54,489 nt of DNA from CAZFLM01 sp964519955 (GTDB lineage Bacteria > Armatimonadota > Chthonomonadetes > Chthonomonadales > CAJBBX01), in NCBI GenBank assembly GCA_964519955.1, contig CAZFLM010000045.1, forward strand, positions 1 through 54,489, given 5' to 3'. Every line of letters begins with the position of its first letter. Within the stretch, counting starts at the first letter, position 1. Positions 30,114 to 39,157 of this stretch are shown piece after piece. The notes under the pieces were generated by a model. It searched no databases and had not been told where the DNA came from. It saw only the letters and a program-made list of their open reading frames with translations. The position numbers and the translations under genes were made by a program.

Positions 30114-30950
30114 CTACACCTGCTCCCCGTTCTCGCCGCAGTAGGCGCAGCGCGTGGCACGGCGGGCGGGTTCCTCCAGGGAGTGCCGCCAGTCCACCTC
30201 GCGCATGGAGCGCAGCACGATCTCGCGCACGTCCTCCGGCGAGTCGCTCAGGATCAGCAGGTCGAGGTCGTGCTGGCTGATGCGGCCCTGGTCCTGCAGC
30301 GCCGTGCGCATCCAGTCGATGAGCCCCTGCCAGTGCGCGCTGCCGTACAGGATGACCGGGAAGTTGCGCACCTTGCCGGTCTGGATGAGCGTGAGGGACT
30401 CGAACAGCTCGTCCAAGGTGCCGTAGCCGCCCGGGAAGATGACGAATGCCTGCGCGTACTTGATGAACATGGTCTTGCGGACGAAGAAGTAGCGGAACTC
30501 CATGCCCGTGTCGACGTAGGGGTTCAGCCCCTGCTCGAAGGGCAGCTCGATGTTCAGCCCGACCGAGTGCGCCCCCGCCTCGCGCGCCCCGTGGTTCCCC
30601 GCAGCCATGATGCCCGGGCCGCCGCCGGTGATGATCGACAGGCCGGCCTCGCCCAGCAGGCGCGCGACCTCCGACGCCGCGTTCCAGAGCGGGTCCTCGC
30701 GCTTCACCCGCGCCCCGCCGAACATGGTCACCGCCGGCCCCAGGTCCGCCAGGCGGTCGAAGCCCTCGACGAACTCGGAGGTGATGCGCAGGACTCGCCA
30801 CGGGTCGGTCTCGGTGAACTGCTCGGGGCGCTCGGCAGGCGCGAGCAGCAGGCGCTCGTCCTCGGTGGGAGCGCCCGGGCGCGTGGCACGGCGTCGGGGC
30901 GGCGTGGCGCCTCCGGTGTGGTTCGACGGGTGGTAGGACGAGTGGCTCAC
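30114..30950 (-). CDS. LOG-family (TIGR00730) nucleoside monophosphate phosphoribohydrolase
   Basis: 278 residues. Rossmann-fold protein of the LOG family, often misnamed lysine decarboxylase. Signatures are IITGGGPGIMAAGNHGAREAG and FVIFPGGYGTLDELFES, the PGGxGTxxE motif with the catalytic and ribose-binding residues. Related enzymes release the base from nucleoside 5'-monophosphates, in plants and some bacteria producing active cytokinins. An N-terminal extension of about 45 basic, Pro-rich residues precedes the fold, and the C-terminus ends with a CAYCG pair. The start is GTG 30950, since GAGGAG lies 6 nt upstream; the ATG two codons earlier abuts the Shine-Dalgarno. It is divergent from acs. 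Confidence 0.85.
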   Translation of the reverse strand: MSHSSYHPSNHTGGATPPRRRATRPGAPTEDERLLLAPAERPEQFTETDPWRVLRITSEFVEGFDRLADLGPAVTMFGGARVKREDPLWNAASEVARLLGEAGLSIITGGGPGIMAAGNHGAREAGAHSVGLNIELPFEQGLNPYVDTGMEFRYFFVRKTMFIKYAQAFVIFPGGYGTLDELFESLTLIQTGKVRNFPVILYGSAHWQGLIDWMRTALQDQGRISQHDLDLLILSDSPEDVREIVLRSMREVDWRHSLEEPARRATRCAYCGENGEQV

Positions 30951-31153
30951 GTGCATCTCCTCGTGACGAGCCGGCAGATCGGGCCGCTCGCATCATCTGA
31001 TAGGTCGTATTCCACAAGCATACTCCGCTTCCCCACCGGCCGCGCGGAATCCTCGCCAGCGCCGGCCGCAGAGGTCGATGCGGGCCCTCGCGCAAGCAGA
31101 CGGGCAATTATGGCCTAAGCACTGAATATCCGGTCCTATTACGGGGGAATCCT

Positions 31154-31162
31154 TGGTATAAT
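31154..31162 (+). promoter_or_regulatory. Extended -10 promoter of acs
   Basis: TGGTATAAT, a perfect -10 box with TGn extension, and no good -35. The predicted start near 31169 gives a leader of about 130 nt before the acs ATG. The remainder of the 30951-31300 gap holds no gene and no other clear signal. Confidence 0.7.
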
Positions 31163-31300
31163 GGACGCGGCGCACGGATCTGCCAGAGCGCGTTCCACCG
31201 ATGAATTCGGCGCCATCTCCGCACCCTTCTAACCTTCCGTAAGCAGCTCGCCCCATGATGCAGTCGCAGCCGTACTACTACCCAATGGAGGAAGCAATCA

Positions 31301-33268
31301 ATGGCAGGACCAGAAGCAACCGGCACGCCGCAAGCACTCCATGAGGAAAGCCGGGCGTTCGAGCCGAGTGAGCAGTTCAAGGCGCAGGCCAATGCCAACG
31401 ATCCGGGCATCTATGACCGGGCAGCCGCAGACCCCGAGGCGTTCTGGGCCGCGTACGCCGACGAGCTCGACTGGATCCAGAAGTATACGAAGGTTCTGGA
31501 GTGGAACCCCCCGCACGCCAAGTGGTTCGGCGACGGCACGATCAACGTATCCGCCAACTGCGTAGACCGCCATGCCAAGGGGGCGCGCAAGGACAAGGTC
31601 GCCATCCTCTTCGAGGGCGAGCCGGGCGACGTCCGCAAGATCACCTATGGCGAGCTGTATGAGGAAGTCTGCCGCGCCGCCAACGCGCTGAAGGAGCTGG
31701 GCGTCAAGAAGGGCGATCGCGTCTCGGTCTACCTGCCCATGATCCCCGAGCTGGCCATCACGCTGCTGGCCTGCGCGCGCATCGGCGCTCCGCACTCGGT
31801 CGTCTTCGGCGGCTTCTCCACCGAGTCCCTCCGCGAGCGCATGAACGACAGTGGCGCCAAGGTGCTCGTCACCTCCGATGGCGGCTGGCGGCGCGGCGGC
31901 GTGGTCGGCCTGAAGAAGGTGGCCGACGAGGCCCTGCTCGAGGCCCCGACCGTCGAGAAGGTGCTGGTCGTGCGCCGCATCGGCGCCGAGAAGTGCGCGG
32001 TCAACATGACCGAGGGGCGCGACTTCTGGTGGGATGAGCTGGTCGCCAAGCAGGCGCCCGAGTGCCCGCCCGAGCCGATGAACGCGGAAGACACCCTCTT
32101 CATCCTCTACACGTCCGGCTCGACCGGCAAGCCCAAGGGCATCCAGCACACCACCGCCGGCTACCTCACCGGTGTCTACACCACCTACAAGCTGATCTTC
32201 GACATCAAGGACACCGACGTCTACTGGTGCACGGCGGACATCGGCTGGGTGACCGGGCACTCGTACATCGTCTACGGCCCGCTCGCCAACGGCGGCACCA
32301 CGGTGATCTACGAGGGCGCGCCCGATACGCCCGCCCGCGACCGCTTCTGGGAAGTCATCGAGAAGCACAAGGTCACCATCCTCTACACCGCTCCGACGGC
32401 CATCCGCACCTTCATGAAGTGGGGCGACCAGCTCCCGAACGGGCGCGACCTCAGCTCGCTGCGCCTCCTGGGGTCTGTCGGCGAGCCGATCAACCCCGAA
32501 GCGTGGATGTGGTACTACAACGTGATCGGCAAGGGCAAGTGCCCGATCGTCGACACGTGGTGGCAGACCGAGACCGGCCAGATCATGATCACCCCGCTGC
32601 CGGGACTGGTGTCCCTCAAGCCGGGCTCCGCCACCCGCCCGTTCCCCGGTATCTCCGCCGACGTGGTGGACGATCGCGGCAACCCCATGCCCAACGGCCA
32701 GAAGGGCTACCTGGTGATGCGCAAGCCGTGGCCGGGCATGCTCCGCACCCTCTGGCAGGACGACCCGCGCTACCAGCAGGTCTACTGGGCTCGGTTCCGG
32801 GGCATGTACCTGACCGGTGACGGCGCCGTGCGCGACGACGATGGCTACTTCTGGCTGATGGGCCGCGTCGACGACATCATGCTCGTCGCGGGCCACAACA
32901 TCAGCACCATGGAGCTGGAGAGCGCGCTCGTCGAGCATCCGGCCGTGGCTGAGGCCGCCGTCATCGGCAAGACGCACGACGTGAAGGGCCAGTCGCCCGT
33001 GGCGTTCGTCACGGTGAAGGAAGGCTACGAGCCGAACGACGCGCTGGCGGCGGACCTCAAGAAGTTCGTCGGCGGGAAGCTCGGCCCCGTCTGCCGGCCG
33101 GACGAGATCATCTTTACGGCCGACCTGCCGAAGACCCGCAGCGGCAAGATCATGCGCCGCCTGCTGCGCGACATCGCCGAGGGCCGCGTCCTGGGCGATA
33201 CCACCACCCTGGCCGACCCGACGATCGTGGCGGGCCTGAAGGACAAGTACACCAGCGACGAGAGCTAG
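31301..33268 (+). CDS. acs: Acetyl-CoA synthetase (AMP-forming)
   Basis: 655-residue adenylate-forming enzyme that activates acetate to acetyl-CoA via acetyl-AMP. The P-loop-like motif is YTSGSTGKPKGIQHTT (about 268-283); WWQTETGQ, YLTGDGAVRDDDGYFWLMGRVDD and the acetyl-CoA synthetase N-terminal motif (FGDGTINVSANCVDRH) are all present. The C-terminal lysine K616 in TRSGKIMRRLLR is the residue that acetyltransferases modify to inactivate the enzyme. GGAGG upstream gives the ATG. It is followed, after 193 nt, by a CoA-transferase/GNAT fusion that also acts on acetyl-CoA, so the two likely form an acetate-handling cluster. No lesions. Confidence 0.96.
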   Translation: MAGPEATGTPQALHEESRAFEPSEQFKAQANANDPGIYDRAAADPEAFWAAYADELDWIQKYTKVLEWNPPHAKWFGDGTINVSANCVDRHAKGARKDKVAILFEGEPGDVRKITYGELYEEVCRAANALKELGVKKGDRVSVYLPMIPELAITLLACARIGAPHSVVFGGFSTESLRERMNDSGAKVLVTSDGGWRRGGVVGLKKVADEALLEAPTVEKVLVVRRIGAEKCAVNMTEGRDFWWDELVAKQAPECPPEPMNAEDTLFILYTSGSTGKPKGIQHTTAGYLTGVYTTYKLIFDIKDTDVYWCTADIGWVTGHSYIVYGPLANGGTTVIYEGAPDTPARDRFWEVIEKHKVTILYTAPTAIRTFMKWGDQLPNGRDLSSLRLLGSVGEPINPEAWMWYYNVIGKGKCPIVDTWWQTETGQIMITPLPGLVSLKPGSATRPFPGISADVVDDRGNPMPNGQKGYLVMRKPWPGMLRTLWQDDPRYQQVYWARFRGMYLTGDGAVRDDDGYFWLMGRVDDIMLVAGHNISTMELESALVEHPAVAEAAVIGKTHDVKGQSPVAFVTVKEGYEPNDALAADLKKFVGGKLGPVCRPDEIIFTADLPKTRSGKIMRRLLRDIAEGRVLGDTTTLADPTIVAGLKDKYTSDES

Positions 33269-33394
33269 CGTCGCACGATCCGGCGTTTCCGGCGCGACGC
33301 GGAGGTCGCGCCCCACGGGCTGGTACGCGGCCTCGGTGGGGTGGGGCCTCCGTGCACCGCCGGGCAGTACGCCGCAGAGACGCACCGAACAGCA

Positions 33395-33434
33395 GAGGCG
33401 CCCCGGCTCGCACGCCCGGAGACCGGGGCGTCTC
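33395..33434 (+). other. Strong hairpin in the acs to CoA-transferase gap
   Basis: Stem GAGGCGCCCCGG (33395-33406) / CCGGGGCGTCTC (33423-33434) with one G-U pair and a 16-nt loop, ending 27 nt before the TTG start of the next gene. It could terminate acs or regulate translation of the downstream gene. The gap is otherwise GC-rich with no ORF. Confidence 0.5.
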
Positions 33435-33461
33435 CATTGCACGCACCGCGGAGATCGAGCA

Positions 33462-35345
33462 TTGGACCCGAAGGCGCTCTACCAGGAACGGCTCACCACG
33501 CCCCTGCGCGCGGCCGCCCGCATCAAGTCCGGCCAGCGAGTCTTCGTCGGCAGCAACTGCGCCGAGCCCACCGTCCTCGTGGAGGCGCTCGTGGGCCGCG
33601 CGGACCGTCTCGCCGATACCGAGATCGTGCAGATCCTCACGCTGGGCGTGGCCCCGTACGCTGCCCCGCGCTTCCAGGACCATTTCCGCACCAACGCCTT
33701 CTTCATCGGCCCCAATGTGCGCGACGCGGTGAACGAGTGCCGCGCGGACTACACGCCGATCTTCCTGTCCGAGTTGCCCGAGCTGTTCCGCCGCCGGCAG
33801 CTTCCCATCGACTACGCGCTCATCCAGGTGACGCCGCCGGACAAGAACGGCTTCTGCTCCTTCGGCGTATCGGTGGACATCGTGAAGGCGGCGGCCGAGA
33901 GCGCGCGCCACATCATCGCCGAAGTCAACCCCAAGATGCCGCGCACGCTCGGCGAGAGCTTCATCCACGTCAGCCGCATCGAGGCGTTCGTCGAGAGCGA
34001 CCGCGACATCCTGGAGCCGCCCGCCGCGCAGGCCGACGACGTGGCGCACCGCATCGGGCGGTACATCGCGGACCTGATCGAGGATGGTTCCACGCTCCAG
34101 ATGGGCATCGGCTCCATTCCCGACGCCGTGCTCGCGAGCCTGACCGACAAGCAGGACCTGGGCGTCCACTCGGAGATGATCAGCGACGGCACGATGGCGC
34201 TGGCGAAGGCGGGCGTCATCACGAATCGGCGGAAGTCGATCCACCCCGGCAAGATGATCGTCAGCTTCTGCATGGGCTCGCGCGAGCTGTACGACTTCGT
34301 GGACAACAACCCCGGCATCGAGTTCTGGCCCACCGAATACGTGAACGACCCGTTCGTGGTGGCGCAGAACGAGCGCATGGTCTCGATCAACTCCGCGATC
34401 GAGGTGGATCTGACCGGCCAGGTGTGCGCCGACTCCATCGGCGAGTACTTCTACAGCGGCATCGGCGGGCAGGTGGACTTCGTGCGCGGGGCCGCCCGCA
34501 GCCTGCGCGGCAAGCCCATCATCGCGCTGCCCTCCACTGCGCCCAACCATGGCGACCAGCCGATCTCCCGCATCGTGGCCGATCTGAAGACCGGCGCGGG
34601 CGTCGTCACCTCACGCGGCGACGTGCACTACATCGTGACGGAATGGGGCGTCGCCTACCTCCACGGCAAGCCTATGCGCGAGCGGGCCCTCGCCCTGGCG
34701 CGCATCGCCCACCCGGACTTCCGCGGCGACCTGGTGAACGCAGCCAAGCAGCGCAAGCTGGTGATGCCCTTCCAGTCGGAGCGCGGCCTCCTGCCGGTCT
34801 ACCCGGAGGAACTGGAGTCGTGGTCCGACGACGCCGACGGCACGCCCGTCCTGGTGCGCCCGATCCAGCCGACCGACGACACGATCCTGCGCGAGTTCCA
34901 CTATCAGCTCTCCGAGGAGACCATCTCCCGCCGCTACCGCCGCGTGCTGAAGTCGCTGCCGATGCGCGAGCGCCAGAAGCTGGTGAACATCGACTACGAC
35001 CTGGAGATGGCGTTCGTGGTGGTGCGCACGGACGGCCCGCGCCAGGAGATCGTGGCCGAGGGGCGCTACTACGTGGACGAGCAGACGCGCATCGCCGAGG
35101 TCGCCTTCGTGGTGCGCGACGACTGGCAGGAGAAGGGGTACGGCACGCTGCTGATGCGCAAGCTGATGGAGGTGGGCCGCGCCAAGGACCTGGCCGGCTT
35201 CGAAGCCTACGTGCAGGCCGACAACACGCGCATGATCGGCCTGCTCCTCAGCCACGGCTTCACGATGAGCGAGCAGATGCAGGAGGGCACCTGCCACTTC
35301 CTCATCGAGTTCGGCCCCACGCCGGTGCTGAAGACGACGGACTAG
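33462..35345 (+). CDS. Acetyl-CoA hydrolase/CoA-transferase fused to GNAT acetyltransferase
   Basis: 627 residues. The N-terminal 430 residues are the acetyl-CoA hydrolase/4-hydroxybutyrate CoA-transferase family: VFVGSNCAEP, IDYALIQVTPPDKNGFCSFG, LQMGIGSIPDAVL, INSAIEVDLTGQV, YFYSGIGGQVDFVRGA and TEWGVAYLHGK. The C-terminal GNAT domain runs from about residue 465 to the end (VLVRPIQPTDDTILREFHYQLSEE, AEVAFVVRDDWQEKGYGTLLMRKL), with the acetyl-CoA-binding RxxGxG/A equivalent as QEKGYG. Start TTG 33462 with GGAG about 8 nt upstream is the best choice for this frame. The same two-domain fusion is known in other bacteria. Placement after acs suggests it recycles acetyl groups or acetylates partners. 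Confidence 0.88.
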   Translation: MDPKALYQERLTTPLRAAARIKSGQRVFVGSNCAEPTVLVEALVGRADRLADTEIVQILTLGVAPYAAPRFQDHFRTNAFFIGPNVRDAVNECRADYTPIFLSELPELFRRRQLPIDYALIQVTPPDKNGFCSFGVSVDIVKAAAESARHIIAEVNPKMPRTLGESFIHVSRIEAFVESDRDILEPPAAQADDVAHRIGRYIADLIEDGSTLQMGIGSIPDAVLASLTDKQDLGVHSEMISDGTMALAKAGVITNRRKSIHPGKMIVSFCMGSRELYDFVDNNPGIEFWPTEYVNDPFVVAQNERMVSINSAIEVDLTGQVCADSIGEYFYSGIGGQVDFVRGAARSLRGKPIIALPSTAPNHGDQPISRIVADLKTGAGVVTSRGDVHYIVTEWGVAYLHGKPMRERALALARIAHPDFRGDLVNAAKQRKLVMPFQSERGLLPVYPEELESWSDDADGTPVLVRPIQPTDDTILREFHYQLSEETISRRYRRVLKSLPMRERQKLVNIDYDLEMAFVVVRTDGPRQEIVAEGRYYVDEQTRIAEVAFVVRDDWQEKGYGTLLMRKLMEVGRAKDLAGFEAYVQADNTRMIGLLLSHGFTMSEQMQEGTCHFLIEFGPTPVLKTTD

Positions 35346-35439
35346 CAGGGCGAGGGGGATGCGTTCGAGGCCGCGAACCTGGCGTGGTCCGCGGCCTCGA
35401 TGGTGCCTGGGCTCTCGCTGGCATCGAGTTGGGCGGGCC

Positions 35440-37143
35440 CTACTGCAGGATTGCGAAGGCGTTCCCGCCCAGCTTCAGGCGGACGAACGCGGCGGCGCCC
35501 GGCGATGCCTCGACGGGTACCTTGCCTCCGGCGCCCTGTGGCGAGTAGAGATAGGTCATCGTGTCGCCAGGCTTGTGGTACGAGGCGTCGACGATGACGC
35601 AGTCCTCTCGCGGCTTGCCGCTGACGTTGTAGGCGACGAGTACCTCCTCCGAGTACAGGATCCGCGAGAACGCCAGCGTGTAGTCGGTGCCATAGGGCAG
35701 GCCGAAGCTCCGACCATCGCCGGAGATCTCGCGGTAGTACATGCGCCCGAAGCGCAGCGGCTCGCTGCCGCGCATAACCTCGGCGATCTTGGCGATCTCC
35801 TGGTAGATCGTGCACTGGGTGTTCAGCAGGCTGCTGCCGCCCTCCGCCTGGTCGTACATTGCCTCCCGGATATCGGTATCGTCGCCCTTCCCCTCGAACC
35901 CCTGCTCGGTGCCGTAGTAGATGCACGGCGTACCGAGGGCGCAGAGCAGGTAGCCGACTCCAGCGATGATCTGCTCCTGAGGAGCGCCTGCGCCAAATCG
36001 GCCCGCGCGCTGCCAGAAGGCGTCGTGGTTGTCGAGGAACGTAACGAGGTAGCGCCCGATCTCGCCGCGGTTCAAGGCCCGGTTCTGCTGGGCCTGGAGG
36101 CGGTTGAACAGGCACTGTGGCCAGGCGAAGCCCTTGAGCACGTCGCGAAGGCCGCTGCAATCCGACTGCCCCTCGGCCAGGCGGAAGTCCAGCACCGATG
36201 TGAGGCCATAGAAGACGGTCTTCGCGCCATCCTGGCTCGAGGTGTTCTGACCGATGTAGCGATCATAGATGTCGTCGCTGCGAGCGGCCACTTCGCCGAA
36301 CAGGAAGAAGCCACGCTTGCCCAGGGCATACGCGTACTCGCGCACGGCGGAGCAGAAACGAGAGCAGGCCAGTTCGCCCATGTGCTTGACGGCGTCGACC
36401 CGGAAGCCATCCACATCGGCCTCCCGAATCCAGTAACAGTGTGCCGCGATGAGCGTGTTGATCACAGCCGATCCGATCGCGTCGTCGTCGTTGGCGTAGT
36501 CCTTGAGGCCGCAGACGTCGCCGTGCTGCAACTCGGGGTAGGCGTCGTAGTTGGACATCTGCCCACGGCGATGGTACCAGTCTGGGTTCCGTAGCTCCGT
36601 GGGCACCGGATAGTCCTCCGCGCGCCAGCGGCCGAAGGCGTATGGCTGGTCGTCGCAGTATGGCTTCCAGCCGCCGTGGTACTCCCAGTTGTCGCCGGAG
36701 TGGTTTATGACCACATCGAGGATCACCCGAATGGGAAGGGCCTTGCCGCCCTTCTTGTACCCGTGGGCCGCAGTCACGAGATCGATGAGATCCTGCTTGG
36801 TGCCGAAGTGCGGATCGATGTCGAGGTAGTTGCAGATGTCGTAGCCGTGGTATGCGCGCGTCTCGAACACGGGCGAGAGCCAGATCGCGGTGCACCCGAG
36901 GCCCGCAATGTAGTCGAGGTTGCCGGCGATTCCGCGCAGCGTTCCTCCATAGAACCCGCCGCCGGCCGGGAAGCCGACAGACCGAGCCGCCTGCGATGTC
37001 GCTGGGCGCGCTCTGCCGTCATGGAAGCGGTCCACCAGGACGAAGTAGATGAACTCCTCGCGCCATTCGCGAGTGCAGGAGAAGTAGGTCCTACCGGTCG
37101 GCGGACGGAGATCGATGTCCCGAGTTGAGGTTGGAGCAGGCAT
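35440..37143 (-). CDS. Alpha-amylase family enzyme (GH13), cytoplasmic
   Basis: 567 residues without a signal peptide. The GH13 (beta/alpha)8 motifs are all present: DVVINH (about 143-148), GFRVDAVKH with nucleophile D250, FLFGEV with acid/base E284 and FLDNHD with D374. It hydrolyses or rearranges alpha-1,4-glucans such as maltooligosaccharides or glycogen; the intracellular location favours maltodextrin or glycogen turnover. A C-terminal beta domain (about 450-567) follows. The start ATG 37143 has AAAGGAG 7 nt upstream. A weak promoter-like pair, TTGGCA (37220-37225) and CACTAT (37198-37203), lies upstream with a 16-nt spacer. It is not linked to other sugar genes here. Confidence 0.92.
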   Translation of the reverse strand: MPAPTSTRDIDLRPPTGRTYFSCTREWREEFIYFVLVDRFHDGRARPATSQAARSVGFPAGGGFYGGTLRGIAGNLDYIAGLGCTAIWLSPVFETRAYHGYDICNYLDIDPHFGTKQDLIDLVTAAHGYKKGGKALPIRVILDVVINHSGDNWEYHGGWKPYCDDQPYAFGRWRAEDYPVPTELRNPDWYHRRGQMSNYDAYPELQHGDVCGLKDYANDDDAIGSAVINTLIAAHCYWIREADVDGFRVDAVKHMGELACSRFCSAVREYAYALGKRGFFLFGEVAARSDDIYDRYIGQNTSSQDGAKTVFYGLTSVLDFRLAEGQSDCSGLRDVLKGFAWPQCLFNRLQAQQNRALNRGEIGRYLVTFLDNHDAFWQRAGRFGAGAPQEQIIAGVGYLLCALGTPCIYYGTEQGFEGKGDDTDIREAMYDQAEGGSSLLNTQCTIYQEIAKIAEVMRGSEPLRFGRMYYREISGDGRSFGLPYGTDYTLAFSRILYSEEVLVAYNVSGKPREDCVIVDASYHKPGDTMTYLYSPQGAGGKVPVEASPGAAAFVRLKLGGNAFAILQ

Positions 37144-37335
37144 CCAGGCACTCCTTTCTGGCGATCGGGCGATCGCTGCACGCGTCGAGCAGTGGCAATA
37201 GTGTCCAACGCATGATCCGTGCCAAGTTGGTAATAATGCGGAGAAGTCCTCAAGGTGCCTGCGCCCGCGGTGGCTACCGCGGCCGGGCTGGAGGCCAGAT
37301 CGGTGTCGTCGTCGGCCCCACCGCGCTCTTCCCCC

Positions 37336-38625
37336 TCACCGCCCCACCGCACGCTCCAGCCGGGCTGCCGCTACCGCCGCGTCGTAGAGGGCCTGCGCCA
37401 CCGAGCCGCGCGCGCGGGTGAGGGCTGCCAGCGCGTCGAGCAGCTCCACCTGCACGCTCTTCTGGTTCTGCACGCGCAGGGCCACCACGTCGTAGGCGGC
37501 CTGGGCTGCGCGGACCGCTGCCTGGGCATTGGCGTACGTGGCTTCGGCTGTGCGCACGTCAAGCCAGGCCTGGCGCACCTCCTTCTCCACGCGCAGGGCC
37601 GCCTCGCGGGCGTCGGCCTCCGCGCGCTCCCGCATCGCTGTGGCGCGGGCGACCTCGGCTCTGCGCTGCCCGCCATCGAAGAGCGGGAGGCCCACCGCGA
37701 TGCCGGCCGTGTAGCCGGTGGCCGCGTTCATGTCGTGGTCCGCGAAGGCGTCGGCCATGAGCGCGCCATAGACCTGGGGCTGCAGCGAACCGCGGGCCGC
37801 ACCGGCCTGGGCGCCCGCCGCCGAGACGCGTGCGCGCGCCGCGGCGAGTTCCGGGCGCAGCCTGGCGGCCTCGGCGAGCGCCGCGTTCAGGTCGCCGGCG
37901 GGTGCGGCGGAGGCCAGGCCGTCGGTCAGCGCGATGGCCTCGCTCATGTCCGCGCCCGTCGCCGCCTGCAGGTCGAGGAGCGCCTTCGCCTGGTCGTTGC
38001 GCGCGGCCGTCAGCTCGCGCTGCGCGTCGGCCTGCTCCGCCTCGGCCCGGCGCACCGATGCCTCGATGCCCTTCCCGGCGTCGAGCTGGGCTTGCGTGGT
38101 GCGCACCACCCCGGTGTCCGCATCGAGGCGTCCCTGCGCGACCTTCGCCAACTCGGCGGCGAGGAGCGCGCGGTAGTACGCCTCCTTCACCGCCAGCGCC
38201 ACGTCCAGGCGCACGCTGTCGGCGTCGGAGGATGCGGCACGCACCTGCCCGCTCAGCCGGCCGCCCGTGTAGATGGGCACCATGACGGAGACGTTCTGCA
38301 CGACGAAGCCCCTGGCCGGCACGTCGCGCGAGAACGCGGGCGTCACGTCCGGCGCCGAGCCGACCATGCTCTCCATGTCGCCTGCGGTCACGAACGTGTT
38401 GGCGGAGACCTGCGGGCCAGCCATCGCGCGCGCGCCGCGGGTCTCCGCCTGGGCGGCGCGCAGGTCGGCACGGGCAGCCGCGATCGCCGGGCTCTGCTTC
38501 AGCGCGATCCGCACCGCCTCGGCGACCGAGAGCGGCCCAGGCGCCTGGGCCAGGGCTGACGAACCACCCAGGAGGCCAGGCAACAGCCACAGGCCAACAT
38601 AGATCAGAAGATGAGCGCTCCTCAC
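37336..38625 (-). CDS. TolC-family outer-membrane efflux protein
   Basis: 429 residues from GTG 38625, which overlaps the upstream stop as GTGA with GGAGGGG before it. Signal peptide SAHLLIYVGLWLLPGLLGGSSALA. The mature part shows the twofold TolC architecture: LSVAEAVRIALKQSPAIAAARADLRAAQAETRGARAMAGPQ, then alpha-helical coiled coil ending near the second half GDLNAALAEAARLRPELAAARARVSAAGAQAGAARGSLQPQVYG, with barrel strands VMVPIYTGGRLSGQ and VGLPLFDGGQRRAE. It forms the outer-membrane channel of the tripartite pump encoded upstream. No lesions are seen, unlike the adaptor and permease. Confidence 0.88.
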   Translation of the reverse strand: MRSAHLLIYVGLWLLPGLLGGSSALAQAPGPLSVAEAVRIALKQSPAIAAARADLRAAQAETRGARAMAGPQVSANTFVTAGDMESMVGSAPDVTPAFSRDVPARGFVVQNVSVMVPIYTGGRLSGQVRAASSDADSVRLDVALAVKEAYYRALLAAELAKVAQGRLDADTGVVRTTQAQLDAGKGIEASVRRAEAEQADAQRELTAARNDQAKALLDLQAATGADMSEAIALTDGLASAAPAGDLNAALAEAARLRPELAAARARVSAAGAQAGAARGSLQPQVYGALMADAFADHDMNAATGYTAGIAVGLPLFDGGQRRAEVARATAMRERAEADAREAALRVEKEVRQAWLDVRTAEATYANAQAAVRAAQAAYDVVALRVQNQKSVQVELLDALAALTRARGSVAQALYDAAVAAARLERAVGR

Positions 38626-39152
38626 TTGGCCCCTCCCTCCGGCAGCGTCGCGTCGAGCGCACGGATCTGCTCCGGCGTGAGCGCGCGGCGCGCCTCGTCC
38701 CAGGCCTGGCGGCGGCGCGCGTCGAACTCCCGCGACAGGTCGGAGTAGCCGCCCAGCTTGCCCGCGACCTCCTCCGCCGATGCCGCGCGTTCGGTCCTCG
38801 CCGGCGCCGCCGCGGTCTCCATCGCCTGGGTCAGCCGCTCCCGCTCCGTGCACCACGCGGCGTCCGCGGCGGTGACCGCCTTGCGCTGCGCCGGCGTGAG
38901 CTTCAATATGTCCGCGCGGGCGAGCACGTAGCCCGGGTCCGGCTTGATGAGTGGCGGCGGCTCGGGCGCGACCGGCACGCTCGCGGCTGCGTGCGACGCC
39001 GGACGCTCGCGCCAGGCGTGCTCGCCCAGGTAGTGCGGCCGGCGCGTCGCCCGCCCCAATGCCACCAGTACCCCGCAGATGACCAGTGCCACCGTCGTGG
39101 CGGGCCCGATCCTGGGACCTCGCGGGGCGGCGCTCCTGCCTCGTTTGCTCAT
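38622..39152 (-). CDS. Membrane-anchored LTxxQ-motif (Spy/CpxP-like) protein
   Basis: 176 residues from ATG 39152 (GGAG 8 nt upstream). One N-terminal transmembrane helix (TTVALVICGVLVALG) follows a short basic cytoplasmic segment. The periplasmic part contains LTPAQ (LKLTPAQRKAV) and LTPEQ (RRALTPEQIRAL) motifs separated by a helical, Arg/Glu-rich region, as in Spy/CpxP/ZraP-type periplasmic chaperones and metal-stress proteins. Sits between the RND permease and the TolC gene and overlaps the latter by 4 nt, so it is part of the efflux operon. A chaperone or metal-sensing role is likely by family, not shown. Confidence 0.72.
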   Translation of the reverse strand: MSKRGRSAAPRGPRIGPATTVALVICGVLVALGRATRRPHYLGEHAWRERPASHAAASVPVAPEPPPLIKPDPGYVLARADILKLTPAQRKAVTAADAAWCTERERLTQAMETAAAPARTERAASAEEVAGKLGGYSDLSREFDARRRQAWDEARRALTPEQIRALDATLPEGGAK

Positions 39153-39157
39153 CGCAT

